Shown here: one piece after another, positions 55,269 through 64,000 of the stretch
Numbering within the stretch: the stretch's first letter is position 1
How the letters are laid out: each line of letters opens with the position of its first letter
NCBI RefSeq assembly: GCF_001274945.1
Contig: NZ_LILB01000001.1
Location: 321,021 to 385,020 of the forward strand
Source of the DNA: Viridibacillus arvi
Lineage (GTDB): Bacteria > Bacillota > Bacilli > Bacillales_A > Planococcaceae
Length of the DNA: 64,000 bases
Direction of reading: 5' to 3'
The notes under the pieces: model-generated
The model's input: only the letters and a program-made list of their open reading frames with translations
Database searches by the model: none
What the model was told of the DNA's origin: nothing
Translations under genes and position numbers: made by a program

Positions 55269-55463
55269 TCATGCAATATCAAAGTTCTTAATTTCATAAA
55301 TTCCACCTATAAATCCAATCAAACCACCAATAGTAAATAAGACGGCTGGAATTACAGATGCACTTGCAGTTATTAAACTATACACCCCAAAAACACATAA
55401 AATCAGGCAACTAATTAAACTAATCATTACTCTGACCCTTTTATTGATGAATATCCCCTCCAA
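55269..55463 (-). CDS. Small two-helix membrane protein, unknown function
   Basis: Up to 64 residues with two membrane helices (ISLISCLILCVFGVYSL and VIPAVLFTIGGLIGFIGGI). A strong GGAGGGG overlaps the first possible start (TTG), so the true start may be the ATG 12 codons later, which gives 52 residues and has AAAGGG upstream. No family is recognised. Confidence 0.55.
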   Translation of the reverse strand: MEGIFINKRVRVMISLISCLILCVFGVYSLITASASVIPAVLFTIGGLIGFIGGIYEIKNFDIA

Positions 55464-55819
55464 AATAATCTATACCTTATATTCTTATAGTTCTCGAATT
55501 ATTCATAAATTCCTTTTGATTATTTTAAAATCATTTACAATTGCAAGTACTTACTTGAGATGAACTAAGAAAACAGATGACTTTGTCTCCAATGACTGTG
55601 ATTATTAAAGACGATGACAATTATTATATGCTAGACTTTTACATGTTGATGCGGTTTATAGCCCGTCCACATTTCTACATTTCGAAGTTAGGCAAGCTTA
55701 TGTTATCAATTCACATTTAGTAATAAATAATAAAAGGTGATACATAGGAGTTAAATAAATTATGTCTCAGCCGTATATTTCTTATTCACTAAACATGCTC
55801 GTAATTTTGAAAGGATATT
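55464..55819. other. 356-base gap with a possible gene remnant
   Basis: A plus-strand open stretch of 47 codons at 55577-55720 (MTLSPMTVIIKDDDNYYMLDF...) has coding-like composition but no ribosome binding site; it may be the end of a lost gene. Nothing else is seen. Confidence 0.35.
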
Positions 55820-56599
55820 CTACAATTTATTAGAAGGCGATTGACAACCGTAAGAGTATGCGAGACAAATAAAACCACACTTTTCAAGGATTGGTCTACT
55901 CATTGGACTAGCATCAACAGTAAGGAAAGGATGCCCTTTTTCAAATGCCTTTTTTGCGCGAGCAGCTAGCAAAGCTGTATAGTATCCTTTTCCTCTATAC
56001 ATTGGTAGCGTCGAACCACCCCATAAGCTTGCAAATGATGAGTTGACCTCTATGTACATCCATGCGGCACTTACAAGCGTATCATCTTCATATATCCCAT
56101 ATAGATATAAGGCTTCAGGATTATTCTGTTTATCTCTCCAAAGCCGTTTCCCCAGCTCAGCATGTGATTCATTCCATATAGCATCTTCTAGATTAACGAT
56201 ATCTTGAATGCCTTTTTCATCTGTTATTTCCTTGAAATCGAAATGTTGATTATTTTTTAGCAAGTGGTGCTGTTCATCTAGTTTCATCACCATAAGAGCT
56301 TCTGCTGCATCTACGCTAAAACCTTCTTGTTCAAGAATATCTTTCAAACTATCTGGCTTATCATAGCTATACACTTTCCACTCAAAATCTTGTCCTAGGT
56401 CACTAAAATAGTTTAACTCCTGTTTTATGATTGTTCTTACATTATCTTCATTTACATTTGATGCTACTATGAACCCTGATTCACCAAACTGTGAAATATG
56501 TCGTACTACATGCTCTGTTTCTTCTCTTAAATAACTTTGTGTTTGAGCTTCTAATCTAAGTTCTTTATGGAATAGTGATATTAGTTCATTTTTATTCAT
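55820..56599 (-). CDS. GNAT family N-acetyltransferase with extended N-terminus
   Basis: A 259-residue protein: an N-terminal half of about 130 residues (degenerate GNAT-like) and a C-terminal GNAT domain with TLPMYRGKGYYTALLAARAKKAF as the acetyl-CoA loop, and a final ILEKCGFICLAYSYGCQ. The substrate is unknown. AAAGGAGC precedes the ATG. A second GNAT gene lies 35 bases upstream on the same strand, so both may share a transcript. Confidence 0.83.
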   Translation of the reverse strand: MNKNELISLFHKELRLEAQTQSYLREETEHVVRHISQFGESGFIVASNVNEDNVRTIIKQELNYFSDLGQDFEWKVYSYDKPDSLKDILEQEGFSVDAAEALMVMKLDEQHHLLKNNQHFDFKEITDEKGIQDIVNLEDAIWNESHAELGKRLWRDKQNNPEALYLYGIYEDDTLVSAAWMYIEVNSSFASLWGGSTLPMYRGKGYYTALLAARAKKAFEKGHPFLTVDASPMSRPILEKCGFICLAYSYGCQSPSNKL

Positions 56600-56634
56600 G
56601 ATCGTGCTCCTTTCTCTAACTATGTAAGATACTC

Positions 56635-57039
56635 TTAAGTCAAATGAACATCTAAATATCTAGCCATACCTGTTTTGAGCTTTTTAAAGCCACATTTTTT
56701 GTAGAATTCTTCATTTCCTGAAGTTGAAATCATATGAATACAGGAAATTCTTTTTAATTGTACTAATAGCTCATCTACAATCATTTTCGCAATACCCTGG
56801 CCTTGAAAATCTGGGTGAACAATTACATCATAAATAGCTGCATTAAATACACCATCTGAAATCGCTCTTGCAAATCCGACAAGTTCGCCATTTATAAATG
56901 CAAAGACGGTATGATTACTCGATGAAAATATTTGTCCAATAACTTTTTCGCTATGCTTTTTCCATCCAACAGATTGATAAATTTCTTTCATTTTAGCAAT
57001 ATTATTCATTTGAAATTCATCGCTAATTGTAACCATCAT
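56635..57039 (-). CDS. GNAT family N-acetyltransferase, small
   Basis: A 134-residue single-domain GNAT with VHPDFQGQGIAKMIVDELL as the acetyl-CoA-binding stretch and NEEFYKKCGFKKL at the end, the pattern of the YhbS/PanZ-like short acetyltransferases. Substrate unknown. AAGGGGGC precedes the start; it lies upstream of the second GNAT gene. Confidence 0.85.
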   Translation of the reverse strand: MMVTISDEFQMNNIAKMKEIYQSVGWKKHSEKVIGQIFSSSNHTVFAFINGELVGFARAISDGVFNAAIYDVIVHPDFQGQGIAKMIVDELLVQLKRISCIHMISTSGNEEFYKKCGFKKLKTGMARYLDVHLT

Positions 57040-57140
57040 AGATTGCCCCCTTGTAGACTTGTATGTAATGCATTATGAATATGCACTACATATCGTGTTA
57101 AATATTGCATTAGAATAATTATAACAAATTTATCCATATT

Positions 57141-57175
57141 AAAACAGAAGCCTAATCACTTCGATTAGGCTTCTG
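57141..57175. terminator. Terminator of the MBOAT-DHHW operon
   Basis: CAGAAGCCTAATC and GATTAGGCTTCTG are exact complements around a five-base loop, directly after the DHHW stop; a T run follows on the minus strand. Confidence 0.85.
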
Positions 57176-57179
57176 CATT

Positions 57180-58220
57180 TCACTGTATTTCCTCAATTGT
57201 TTTTACAATTTTCTCTGTATTAGCAGCAAATATATTATTGATAAATAATACTTCTTTTACTCCTTGTTCATTAACTAATTTCTTTAAACTACTATTGTAA
57301 TATCTAGAATCTACTACATATATTTCGTCATAATGAGGTATTAAGAATGGTACAAAAGCATTTCCATAAGACTCTTTCACAACGACTAGTTTCTTCCCAG
57401 TATTACTATCATTATTTTGAATTTTAATCATTGGAAAATCTCCATGTAAAAATAGAGAGTAAGCATTTACACCATCTACATAATCAGCATATAACGTTGA
57501 AGAAACTGGTGTATCTTCCTTCCCTTTTTCATATCGAAATACATCGTAATCAACTGGAATTTTGTAATAATCAACAACATCTGCATTTTCTTTTAACTTA
57601 GTATCCTAAGTTTGTGTATATAGAGTTCCTAAGAAACCTTTCTTAGAATATCTTTTGTACTCATTTAATGATGTAGCTTGAAAGCCTGCTTCTTTTGCAA
57701 ATTGTTCATAGGCATAATAAGCACCTAATGATGTCCAGTGATGGTCCGTATTAAAATAAATATACTCATTTTTATGTTTTTCTAATGCTTTATAAGCATC
57801 TACAGTCTTAACTTTACTATCAAGACTGTCATAAATTTTATCAATTACAGGTTTTTGCGACTTTGACATATTTTTATATTTTTGTGGCAGTGCAAACTCT
57901 ACACTCGATGGAACAACCATATTATACACTTCAACTTGATCTCCTAAAGCCTGTTTCGCACTTGATATGGCATTGGTATACCGCTCAGCGTTACCTTCAT
58001 TTCCATAGAAAATTTCTACTGCTCTATCACCAAGTGTAATAATAGAACCCGATTTTTCTGCAATTGTATTCTTTGAAACATCTTCCTGTTTTCCTCCCTT
58101 AATAGAACTTACACTTTCTTCTTCCTTTACAGAGTTCACACTTTTTTTTTCTAAATCTGTAGAAGCACACCCTGCAATTAGTAAGGTCGCAATTGTTGAA
58201 ACTATCATATTTTTTTTCAT
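57180..58220 (-). pseudogene. DHHW-family lipoprotein gene interrupted by an in-frame TAG codon
   Basis: The frame is open over 346 codons except for one TAG at 57606-57608 (ACT-TAG-GAT). The first 204 residues start with a lipoprotein signal (LLIAGC) and contain the family motif TDHHWTS in YIYFNTDHHWTSLGAYYAYE. The part after the stop, about 140 residues in the same frame, continues with DVVDYYKIPVDYDVF and ends VVVKESYGNAF...IKTIEEIQ, the normal C-terminus of AlgX/DHHW-type proteins. Such proteins help O-acetylate surface glycans together with an MBOAT protein, as encoded two genes upstream. Either the gene is inactive, or the stop is read through. Confidence 0.8.
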
Positions 58221-58241
58221 TGTAGTTAACTCTCCTTATAT

Positions 58242-58553
58242 TTACTTCTGGATATTGTATATTTGTATCTCATCTGTTCCTGATCGTATTCCTTTTGCAT
58301 TGTTATAGAATGAATTCAATGCAATAAACTGTTCACGAAATGGAAATGTATCATTCACATATAAATCCAGTTGTTTGGAATAGCTTTTATTGAGAAAACT
58401 TTCCACTGAAAGACTAGGGGAAGTTGTTAATTGTCGTTTTTCATTTTCAGAAATGTTGTCTTTAGGTAATAGAATGAATAATGTAAAGCCCATTATTACA
58501 ATTCCAACCATACAACCGATATGAATTATCTCGGATATATTACCTTTTTTCAT
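58242..58553 (-). CDS. Small membrane protein with DHHW N-terminal-like region
   Basis: A 103-residue protein with one membrane helix (about residues 11-30) and an outer part ENEKRQLTTSPSL...YVNDTFPFREQFIALNSFY, which is the pattern at the front of DHHW/AlgX-type proteins. The DHHW function thus seems to be split over two genes here, this one and the lipoprotein that follows after 21 bases with its own AAGGAGA site. Confidence 0.7.
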   Translation of the reverse strand: MKKGNISEIIHIGCMVGIVIMGFTLFILLPKDNISENEKRQLTTSPSLSVESFLNKSYSKQLDLYVNDTFPFREQFIALNSFYNNAKGIRSGTDEIQIYNIQK

Positions 58554-58565
58554 TCATTACTCTCC

Positions 58566-59957
58566 TTAAAATCTAAAATAAAGAAATGGATTATAACTTT
58601 CGCTAACCAGAACAGCTGTACATAGGATTAGAATCATAATATTTACAATAATTAAGCTACCTTTATACATAGCACCTTTACAAACTTTTTCCCTAATGAC
58701 TTTAATAAGTGGTGTACATAGTAAAATAGCAAACACTATCCAGAAAATATTATTCGTTACAATAATATTTAACTCAGTACTAACGAAGCTTTGATTAGCA
58801 AAACCAAAGAGAACTTTTAAATAAGCGAAAGCTTCATTCATATTCGTAAAGTAGAAGAAGGTCCAGCCTATAATTACAACCACTAGTAAATAACAGTGCG
58901 AAACAATTCTTGGCAGTTTCTCTAAAATTTTTCCTAGTATTTTTTTCTCTAAGTAAATTAAAACCCCAAAATACAGTCCCCAAACAATAAAATTCCAGCT
59001 AGCGCCATGCCAAATTCCAGTTAGAAACCAGACAATCATCAAATTTATAAATTCATTCTTTCGATTTCCGCCAAGTGGGATGTACACATAGTCTCGAAAG
59101 AAGCTACCTAAAGATATATGCCATCGTCTCCAAAATTCTGTAGCAGATTGTGATACATATGGATAGTTGAAATTCTCTTTATATTCGAAGCCAAATATTT
59201 TCCCTAATCCTATAGCCATATCTGAGTATCCAGAAAAATCAAAGTAAATTTGCAGCGTAAACATTAGAATACCAAACCATGCTTCTGTAACAGTTAAGCT
59301 TTCTGAAGAACGCTCCATAAACATCGTGGCAAAATGACCGGCTGTATTAGCTAACAATACTTTTTTTCCTAATCCAATTACGAATCGATTCACGCCATCA
59401 CTGATTTGGCTAATATTTGTAGTTCGATTCTCTATCTGTATAGCAATATCCGAATATCTAACGATCGGTCCTGCCACTAGCTGTGGAAATAATGACACAT
59501 ACAAAAGGAAAGTTGAGAACTTTCTTTGTGCCTGTACCTTTCTTCGATACACATCTACTGTATAAGAGATTGTTTGGAAGGTATAAAAAGATATACCAAT
59601 TGGTAATGTAACATTGGGTATTTGGAATGACGTATTAAAAATAAGATTGACATTTTCATAGATAAAAGCACTATACTTAAATGCAATTAACAAAGAAAGA
59701 TTTAATATTATAGAAGAAACGACACCATATTTAGCCCATTTCGTTCCATGAAATCTTTCAATGTACAATCCATGACAATAATCAATACTACTACTAAAAA
59801 GTAATAGGACAGTCCATATTGGCTCACCCCAAGCATAAAAACATAATGAGGTTACTAACAAAATGATGTTTCTAAACTTTCTATTTTTCACCGAATAATA
59901 CAGTATTATGGTGATTGGTAGAAACAAATAAATGAACAAAAGACTTGAAAAAACCAT
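58566..59957 (-). CDS. MBOAT family O-acyltransferase (AlgI/DltB-like)
   Basis: A 463-residue membrane protein with about ten membrane helices. The MBOAT signature is present: SFYTFQTISYTVDVYR, LFPQLVAGPIVRY, FYWRRWHISLG-type FWRRWHISLGSFFRDY and the catalytic His317 in WHGASWNF. It carries acetyl groups across the membrane to a surface polysaccharide, with the DHHW-type proteins encoded downstream as partners. First gene of the leftward operon. Confidence 0.92.
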   Translation of the reverse strand: MVFSSLLFIYLFLPITIILYYSVKNRKFRNIILLVTSLCFYAWGEPIWTVLLLFSSSIDYCHGLYIERFHGTKWAKYGVVSSIILNLSLLIAFKYSAFIYENVNLIFNTSFQIPNVTLPIGISFYTFQTISYTVDVYRRKVQAQRKFSTFLLYVSLFPQLVAGPIVRYSDIAIQIENRTTNISQISDGVNRFVIGLGKKVLLANTAGHFATMFMERSSESLTVTEAWFGILMFTLQIYFDFSGYSDMAIGLGKIFGFEYKENFNYPYVSQSATEFWRRWHISLGSFFRDYVYIPLGGNRKNEFINLMIVWFLTGIWHGASWNFIVWGLYFGVLIYLEKKILGKILEKLPRIVSHCYLLVVVIIGWTFFYFTNMNEAFAYLKVLFGFANQSFVSTELNIIVTNNIFWIVFAILLCTPLIKVIREKVCKGAMYKGSLIIVNIMILILCTAVLVSESYNPFLYFRF

Positions 59958-60025
59958 CGTATCCTCCTTTCGATTACATAGTAATAATGGTTTGTGACGC
60001 CAATGTTACAAGCTAGTGGTGCTCA

Positions 60026-60063
60026 TAAAAAAGAACCCTAATGATTGATAGGGTTCTTTTTAA
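60026..60063. terminator. Terminator-like hairpin upstream of the MBOAT operon
   Basis: AAAAAGAACCCTA and TAGGGTTCTTTTT are exact complements around a seven-base loop; it can act on either strand, although no gene ends close by. Confidence 0.75.
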
Positions 60064-60316
60064 TACAAATATTGAGTTGTATGTGGATTGTAATGATGTC
60101 TTCTTCGATTTTTTCTCGTAACCTTCATAGAAATGATTAATAAAATATTTCCGAAAAACACTTATACTTAATTATATCCAAAAATTGACTGGTAAATTTA
60201 ATTAATGGTAATATAAAAAAATTAGAATATGTTTTTTAAATCTAAATGATAAACAAACTATTTATCCGAATTACATAGAAATTTATTAAAATACTTAAGC
60301 AAAGGAAGTACATCAA

Positions 60317-61219
60317 ATGATTGATAATAGTGATTTTCCTAATACAAAGCTCGACATTAGCCGCAGTGATCTACATGCAGATTGTGAAAACTGCTTTGGT
60401 TTATGTTGTGTAGCGCTTCCCTTTGCAACTTCGGTTGATTTTGCAATTGATAAAGTGGCATGTAAGCCATGCTCTAATTTGCAATCGGATTTTCGATGTA
60501 GCATTCATAATAGTCTGAGACAAGAGGGATTTAAAGGTTGTACGGTTTTTGACTGCTTCGGTGCCGGACAAAAAGTTTCTCAAACTACATTTAAAGGAAT
60601 TGACTGGCGCGAAAATACACAAATAGCTCAGAAAATGTTCGATGTCTTCCCGACTATGCATCAACTTCATGAAATGATCTGGTATCTGACTGAAGCTCTG
60701 AATTTGAAGGAAGCAAGTACTATACATAGAAAACTTAGCACTGCACTTCATGAAACTGAACGACTTAGCCAAATTAGTTCAGATGATCTTTTAAAGCTAG
60801 ATGTACCATCGCACCGAGCAGTAGTAAATGCTTTGCTTTTAAACACTAGTGAACTTGTAAGAAGCAAAGTAATCTCCCAGCATATTGGCTCTAAAAAAAG
60901 AAAAACACTTGACCGTCGAGGAGCAGATTTGATGGGGGCAAAACTTAGAGGTGCTAACTTTAGGGGTGCTAATTTAAGAGGGGCATATCTTATTGGGGCA
61001 GATTTACGAGACGCAGACTTTAGCATGGCTGACCTTATTGGAGCTGATTTACGAGATACCGATCTAAGAGGTGCAAATCTTATTGGCAGTATCTTTCTCA
61101 CACAAGTTCAAGTTAATGCTGCAAAAGGTGATGAACAAACAAAATTACCGCATTTCCTTTCACGTCCAACACACTGGACTGTAAGTGAAAAGAGATATAA
61201 AAACAAAGAGGTGTTTTGA
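60317..61219 (+). CDS. Cysteine-cluster protein with C-terminal pentapeptide repeats
   Basis: A 300-residue protein in two parts. The first 90 residues hold nine cysteines (23, 26, 30, 31, 49, 52, 61, 75, 80; DCENCFGLCC...CKPCSN...CTVFDCFG), a likely metal-binding cluster of the YkgJ type. Residues 199-258 are pentapeptide repeats (ADLMGAKLRGANFRGANLRG...), forming a right-handed quadrilateral helix. Pentapeptide proteins often mimic DNA or bind gyrase, but the role here is unknown. AAAGGAAG precedes the ATG. The Nudix gene begins directly at its stop. Confidence 0.85.
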   Translation: MIDNSDFPNTKLDISRSDLHADCENCFGLCCVALPFATSVDFAIDKVACKPCSNLQSDFRCSIHNSLRQEGFKGCTVFDCFGAGQKVSQTTFKGIDWRENTQIAQKMFDVFPTMHQLHEMIWYLTEALNLKEASTIHRKLSTALHETERLSQISSDDLLKLDVPSHRAVVNALLLNTSELVRSKVISQHIGSKKRKTLDRRGADLMGAKLRGANFRGANLRGAYLIGADLRDADFSMADLIGADLRDTDLRGANLIGSIFLTQVQVNAAKGDEQTKLPHFLSRPTHWTVSEKRYKNKEVF

Positions 61220-61696
61220 TTGAGTGAAGAATATTTTGAAGTCCCAATACGATGTACAGGGATTGCGACCGTTTTATTAAAAAAGATAGAAGATGAATAT
61301 AAAGTGTTGCTCTTAAAAAGAAATTCTTCTGTTTTACGGAATGTTTGGTGTTATATTGGTGGTAGTATTGAAGAAGGTGAAAAGGCTTGGGAAGCAGCTT
61401 CCAGAGAAATAAAAGAAGAAACCGGGATAACAAAACTATTATTATATACATCTAACAAATTCGACCAAATATATTCACCTCAAGATAATTATATATATGT
61501 TGCCCCTGTATTTGTTGGGTTTGTAGAAGACCATCAAGATGTAAAATTAAATGATGAACATAGCGACTATCAATGGTTGTCTTTTGAGGAAGCGATAGAA
61601 ACAGTCTCATTACCTGGAAATGATGAAGTTCTTAAATCTATTGAAAAACATTTTGTACAGAGTAAACCTCCAAATTTTTTACGTGTTGGAGATTAA
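61220..61696 (+). CDS. Nudix hydrolase (MutT-like)
   Basis: A 158-residue Nudix protein. The box GGSIEEGEKAWEAASREIKEETGI matches the consensus GX5EX7REUXEEXGU. The TTG start follows directly after the stop of the preceding gene with AGAGGTG inside that gene's end, so the two are coupled. The substrate is unknown. Confidence 0.88.
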   Translation: MSEEYFEVPIRCTGIATVLLKKIEDEYKVLLLKRNSSVLRNVWCYIGGSIEEGEKAWEAASREIKEETGITKLLLYTSNKFDQIYSPQDNYIYVAPVFVGFVEDHQDVKLNDEHSDYQWLSFEEAIETVSLPGNDEVLKSIEKHFVQSKPPNFLRVGD

Positions 61697-61730
61697 AATT
61701 AATTAAAATAGGGATCGTTAGTTGAAGAAA

Positions 61731-61767
61731 GGACATTACATATAATATATATAATGTCCTTTAATTT
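61731..61767. terminator. Terminator of the pentapeptide-Nudix pair
   Basis: AAAGGACATTA and TAATGTCCTTT pair around an AT-rich loop, followed by a short T run. Confidence 0.8.
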
Positions 61768-61845
61768 ATCTGCCTCTTTTATTGTTGTCTTGATAATATA
61801 TTCTTTGGGATTATCTGTGCATTCCCTCCCTAAGCTAAATAGCAT

Positions 61846-61980
61846 CTATTCCTCTTCTTTCCTTTTTTTCATTAGGTGAATCATCTCATCATTTTGCTCG
61901 ATAATTCGATCCATTTGTTTTCTCATTTTAGTAAAGTCATATGAAAAAACTAAAAGTAACACAAGTATGAAAAATCCCAT
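61846..61980 (-). CDS. 44-residue membrane/coiled-coil peptide
   Basis: GAGGAGAG lies eight bases before the ATG. The product has one membrane helix (GFFILVLLLVFSYDF) followed by a charged helix (TKMRKQMDRIIEQNDEMIHLMKKRKEEE). The layout is the same as the small protein at 48272. No family is recognised. Confidence 0.6.
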   Translation of the reverse strand: MGFFILVLLLVFSYDFTKMRKQMDRIIEQNDEMIHLMKKRKEEE

Positions 61981-62189
61981 ATTAAACTCTCCTCATTTTG
62001 CTAGTTGATGTTAATTTTTAAGCCTCTTCCTTAAAATCTTCCTGTATTTCTATGCCCAACAAGTGCACGGTGAATTTTAATGGATTCACTGTATGGGAAC
62101 TGCCTTGCAATTAAATTCCTATTATGATGTTAGAGCTAGATGTTTTTTTCGATAGGACAGAATCCCTTTTACATTTTGATTATAATAAA

Positions 62190-62217
62190 TAATACCCTCC
62201 AATTTTTTTTGGAGAGT
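62190..62217 (-). terminator. Weak terminator-like hairpin after the stalk-domain protein gene
   Basis: ATACTCTCC and GGAGGGTAT pair with one G-U/mismatch on the minus strand; the T run is broken. Confidence 0.35.
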
Positions 62218-62306
62218 ATCGTAATTAAATTGTCTTGTTCATAGTAATAAAACTTATATCTCGCTGGATGCAACTTCTATCCCAAAAGAATTTACCGAGC
62301 AAACAA

Positions 62307-63392
62307 CTATTGAACCCCCGATGAAGTAGAAAGTCTCCATGTGGCACCCCAATATTCATCGTATTGAATATACCATTTTCCATTTATTTTTACTTCTAAC
62401 CATGATAACGGCGGTGTAGATAATATCCTAGTTTTATAACCATTCATATCAAATACAATTTGTTGTGCAAGTGCATAAGAATCCGAATCACCATTACGTT
62501 TGTAAAAGAAGTGGTATGCCGAGTATACGTCGTATGCATCATCCCATCTTAACATTGGTTGGTCATTTAAAAAATCTCTAGCTTTACTCTCAACCTCAGC
62601 GACTTTCACAATCTGGGAGTAAGGTATTTTATTCTTTCTTAAATCTTCTCCCCAATGCTCAGCGTCATCCAAAGCATCATAATAATCATCTCCACGAATA
62701 TAATCAGTTGGTACTTTTACCCCGTTTTTAAAGTAGTCCACATATTGTTCGTGTTGCCAAAAACCAAAAACAAATTTTCTTTTGTAGTTCTTGAAGTAAT
62801 TATTAACATAAGCCATTGTTTTATCATACTGGTATTGGTTATCAGAACCATACGTATGGCCTTGATATTTAGTCTTGATACGCGATGGGCTTATTGGTGT
62901 AGCGTGAGTGATGTCAATAGTCTTTGCACTTGTTGATATAGACACTTTTGTGCCTGTAGCTTTGGCCACTAGATCATGAGGGATCATGAATACATCATTG
63001 ATTGCTTGAGCACTTGTCGATAGCGTTATTTTCTTGCCGTTTACAGTAGCCACTTTAGATCCTTGTTTGATTGTAGAAGTTGTACCATTGCTTTTAATAG
63101 TTAACACTTTAGTTTTGCTATTAAAAGTAGTCGTTCCGCCTAAACGTATTATAAAGCTTTTTGCAGGTAATATATGATTAGGGCCTATTCTAATAGAGCT
63201 ATTATGAAGAGATACAGGTTTACCATTGATGGACACCTTGTACTTAACTGTCGCAGCAACCATCGTGATGTTGCTATGGTTATCGGCAGCTGTGATTTGT
63301 TTCGAATTAACCTCAACTGGATTTGTCAAACTTGTCACTAATAACACTCCGCTAAGTAATACAGAGCTTAATACCTTACTTGAACCATTCAT
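62307..63392 (-). CDS. Secreted stalk-domain protein (copper amine oxidase N-terminal-like)
   Basis: A 361-residue exported protein. A signal peptide (residues 1-31) is followed by a module of the copper amine oxidase N-terminal/stalk type (residues about 45-160): VSINGKPVSLHNSSIRIGPNHILPAKSFIIRLGG ... FMIPHDLVAKATGTKVS. The C-terminal 190 residues (DNQYQYDKTMAYVNNYFKNYKRKF ... WLEVKINGKWYIQYDEYWG) look like a transglutaminase-like or cysteine-protease-like fold but lack a Cys, so they may be only structural. The ATG used (MNGSSKV) follows AAAGGGGAG. Confidence 0.8.
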   Translation of the reverse strand: MNGSSKVLSSVLLSGVLLVTSLTNPVEVNSKQITAADNHSNITMVAATVKYKVSINGKPVSLHNSSIRIGPNHILPAKSFIIRLGGTTTFNSKTKVLTIKSNGTTSTIKQGSKVATVNGKKITLSTSAQAINDVFMIPHDLVAKATGTKVSISTSAKTIDITHATPISPSRIKTKYQGHTYGSDNQYQYDKTMAYVNNYFKNYKRKFVFGFWQHEQYVDYFKNGVKVPTDYIRGDDYYDALDDAEHWGEDLRKNKIPYSQIVKVAEVESKARDFLNDQPMLRWDDAYDVYSAYHFFYKRNGDSDSYALAQQIVFDMNGYKTRILSTPPLSWLEVKINGKWYIQYDEYWGATWRLSTSSGVQ

Positions 63393-63602
63393 ATTATTCA
63401 CTCCCCTTTCTGTTACATATGGTTCATTATAGTGCAATATAGGGTGACATAGATATAATTTCCAATTTTTTATTCAAAAGTATCCAAATCATTTATCTCT
63501 ATTACGCCTCTACGATTATTGTCTAAAAACCTAACATTTACTTTTGATTCCCCATATCCCTGTCAATGCCCTTTTTTAAAACTTAATACCTGTACTTTCC
63601 TA

Positions 63603-63764
63603 TCACGATGCTTTAGTTTTTGCTTGTTGAGGCTTTACAACCAAAATACTACCAACTACTATTGTATAGTCTGAAACTTTTTCACCGTTGATATAACGCT
63701 CAACTTTAGCTTTAACAATCACATCATTATCATCTACATATGATTTTATAGAGGTTCCTCTCAT
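63603..63764 (-). CDS. 53-residue protein of unknown function
   Basis: A frame with GAAGGG before the ATG. The product is mainly beta-type (SYVDDNDVIVKAKVERYINGEKVSDYTIVVG...) without a membrane segment. No family is recognised. Confidence 0.45.
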   Translation of the reverse strand: MRGTSIKSYVDDNDVIVKAKVERYINGEKVSDYTIVVGSILVVKPQQAKTKAS

Positions 63765-64000
63765 GCTAACATTTCCCTTCAATTAATATTTTCCTGTTAG
63801 TGGCAAAAATAATTTGTGTATTCTTGGTCAAGTTCGATCCCATTAGTTTAATTCCCAATATATAATTAAACTATTGTTGCCCTCGATTAAGATTCCTATT
63901 TATCAAGGGCTTTTTCATAGCTGAAAGACTCTAAATGGTATCTTATAGTTTCACACCCTACCACAAGACCGTAAAAATACATATTGAGTGGACCTTTTGG
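63765..64000. other. Right edge of the window
   Basis: No gene is supported. A weak hairpin GCCCTCGATTA / TCAAGGGC with five T residues lies near 63879-63916. Confidence 0.4.

Noticed and set aside
60748..61101. Minus-strand repetitive frame of 117 codons
   Set aside because: The repeats are the antisense reading of the pentapeptide repeats.

Overview
The window is AT-rich DNA from a spore-forming Gram-positive bacterium of the order Bacillales. Support: Bacillus-type Shine-Dalgarno sites with many TTG/GTG starts, S-box, T-box and cobalamin riboswitch leaders, a SleL-type spore cortex-lytic enzyme, a YjcZ-family sporulation peptide, a 17M-type general stress protein and the ycsF/ycsG/ycsI/kip gene set. 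A Lysinibacillus/Viridibacillus/Solibacillus-like genus is my inference; no rRNA or tRNA gene is present to settle it.

1-9.7 kb: the 3' part of a GGDEF-EAL c-di-GMP gene; a possible unassigned structured RNA; a SAM-I riboswitch upstream of a cyclase-family hydrolase and a GNAT acetyltransferase; the 5-oxoprolinase genes (pxpB-pxpC leftward, pxpA rightward with an NRAMP-like transporter and a hydro-lyase); and yhdT-panF behind a perfect 29-bp palindrome.

9.8-16.7 kb, the most interesting part: a small CxxC peptide gene with a strong promoter and palindromic operator, then a cobalamin riboswitch with terminator heading a five-gene set. It encodes a secreted alpha/alpha-toroid protein with Ig repeats, a DUF4430 lipoprotein, EcfT, a fused double ECF ATPase and an ECF S component. 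The first two correspond to the alpha and beta domains of animal intrinsic factor/transcobalamin, so this looks like a split extracellular B12 capture system feeding an ECF transporter.

16.8-32.6 kb: a frameshifted membrane gene, a secreted subtilase sharing Ig modules with the B12 protein, a PadR-like regulator, an anchored hydrolase, a Trp T-box with only trpE-trpG, a MerR regulator against a frameshifted hydrolase gene, a tandem duplication giving two paralogous 213-aa membrane proteins with a decayed gene end between them, an MBL-fold hydrolase and SleL.

32.7-49 kb: a sulfonate/nitrate/thiamine-precursor-type ABC transporter, Nudix, methyltransferase, a duplicated helix protein, hydrolase, LCP-family protein, a short RelA/SpoT homologue with an apparently dead synthetase, sporulation and stress genes, a membrane-anchored Lon-like protease and several very small membrane-peptide genes.

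49-64 kb: an Ile T-box with a type 2 (eukaryote-like) isoleucyl-tRNA synthetase, gapN, two GNATs, an MBOAT/DHHW O-acetylation operon whose DHHW gene carries an in-frame amber codon, a cysteine-cluster/pentapeptide-repeat protein with a Nudix partner, and a secreted stalk-domain protein. Four genes are broken: three by one-base homopolymer shifts and one by a nonsense codon. Read-level checking should decide whether these are decay, switching or assembly error.
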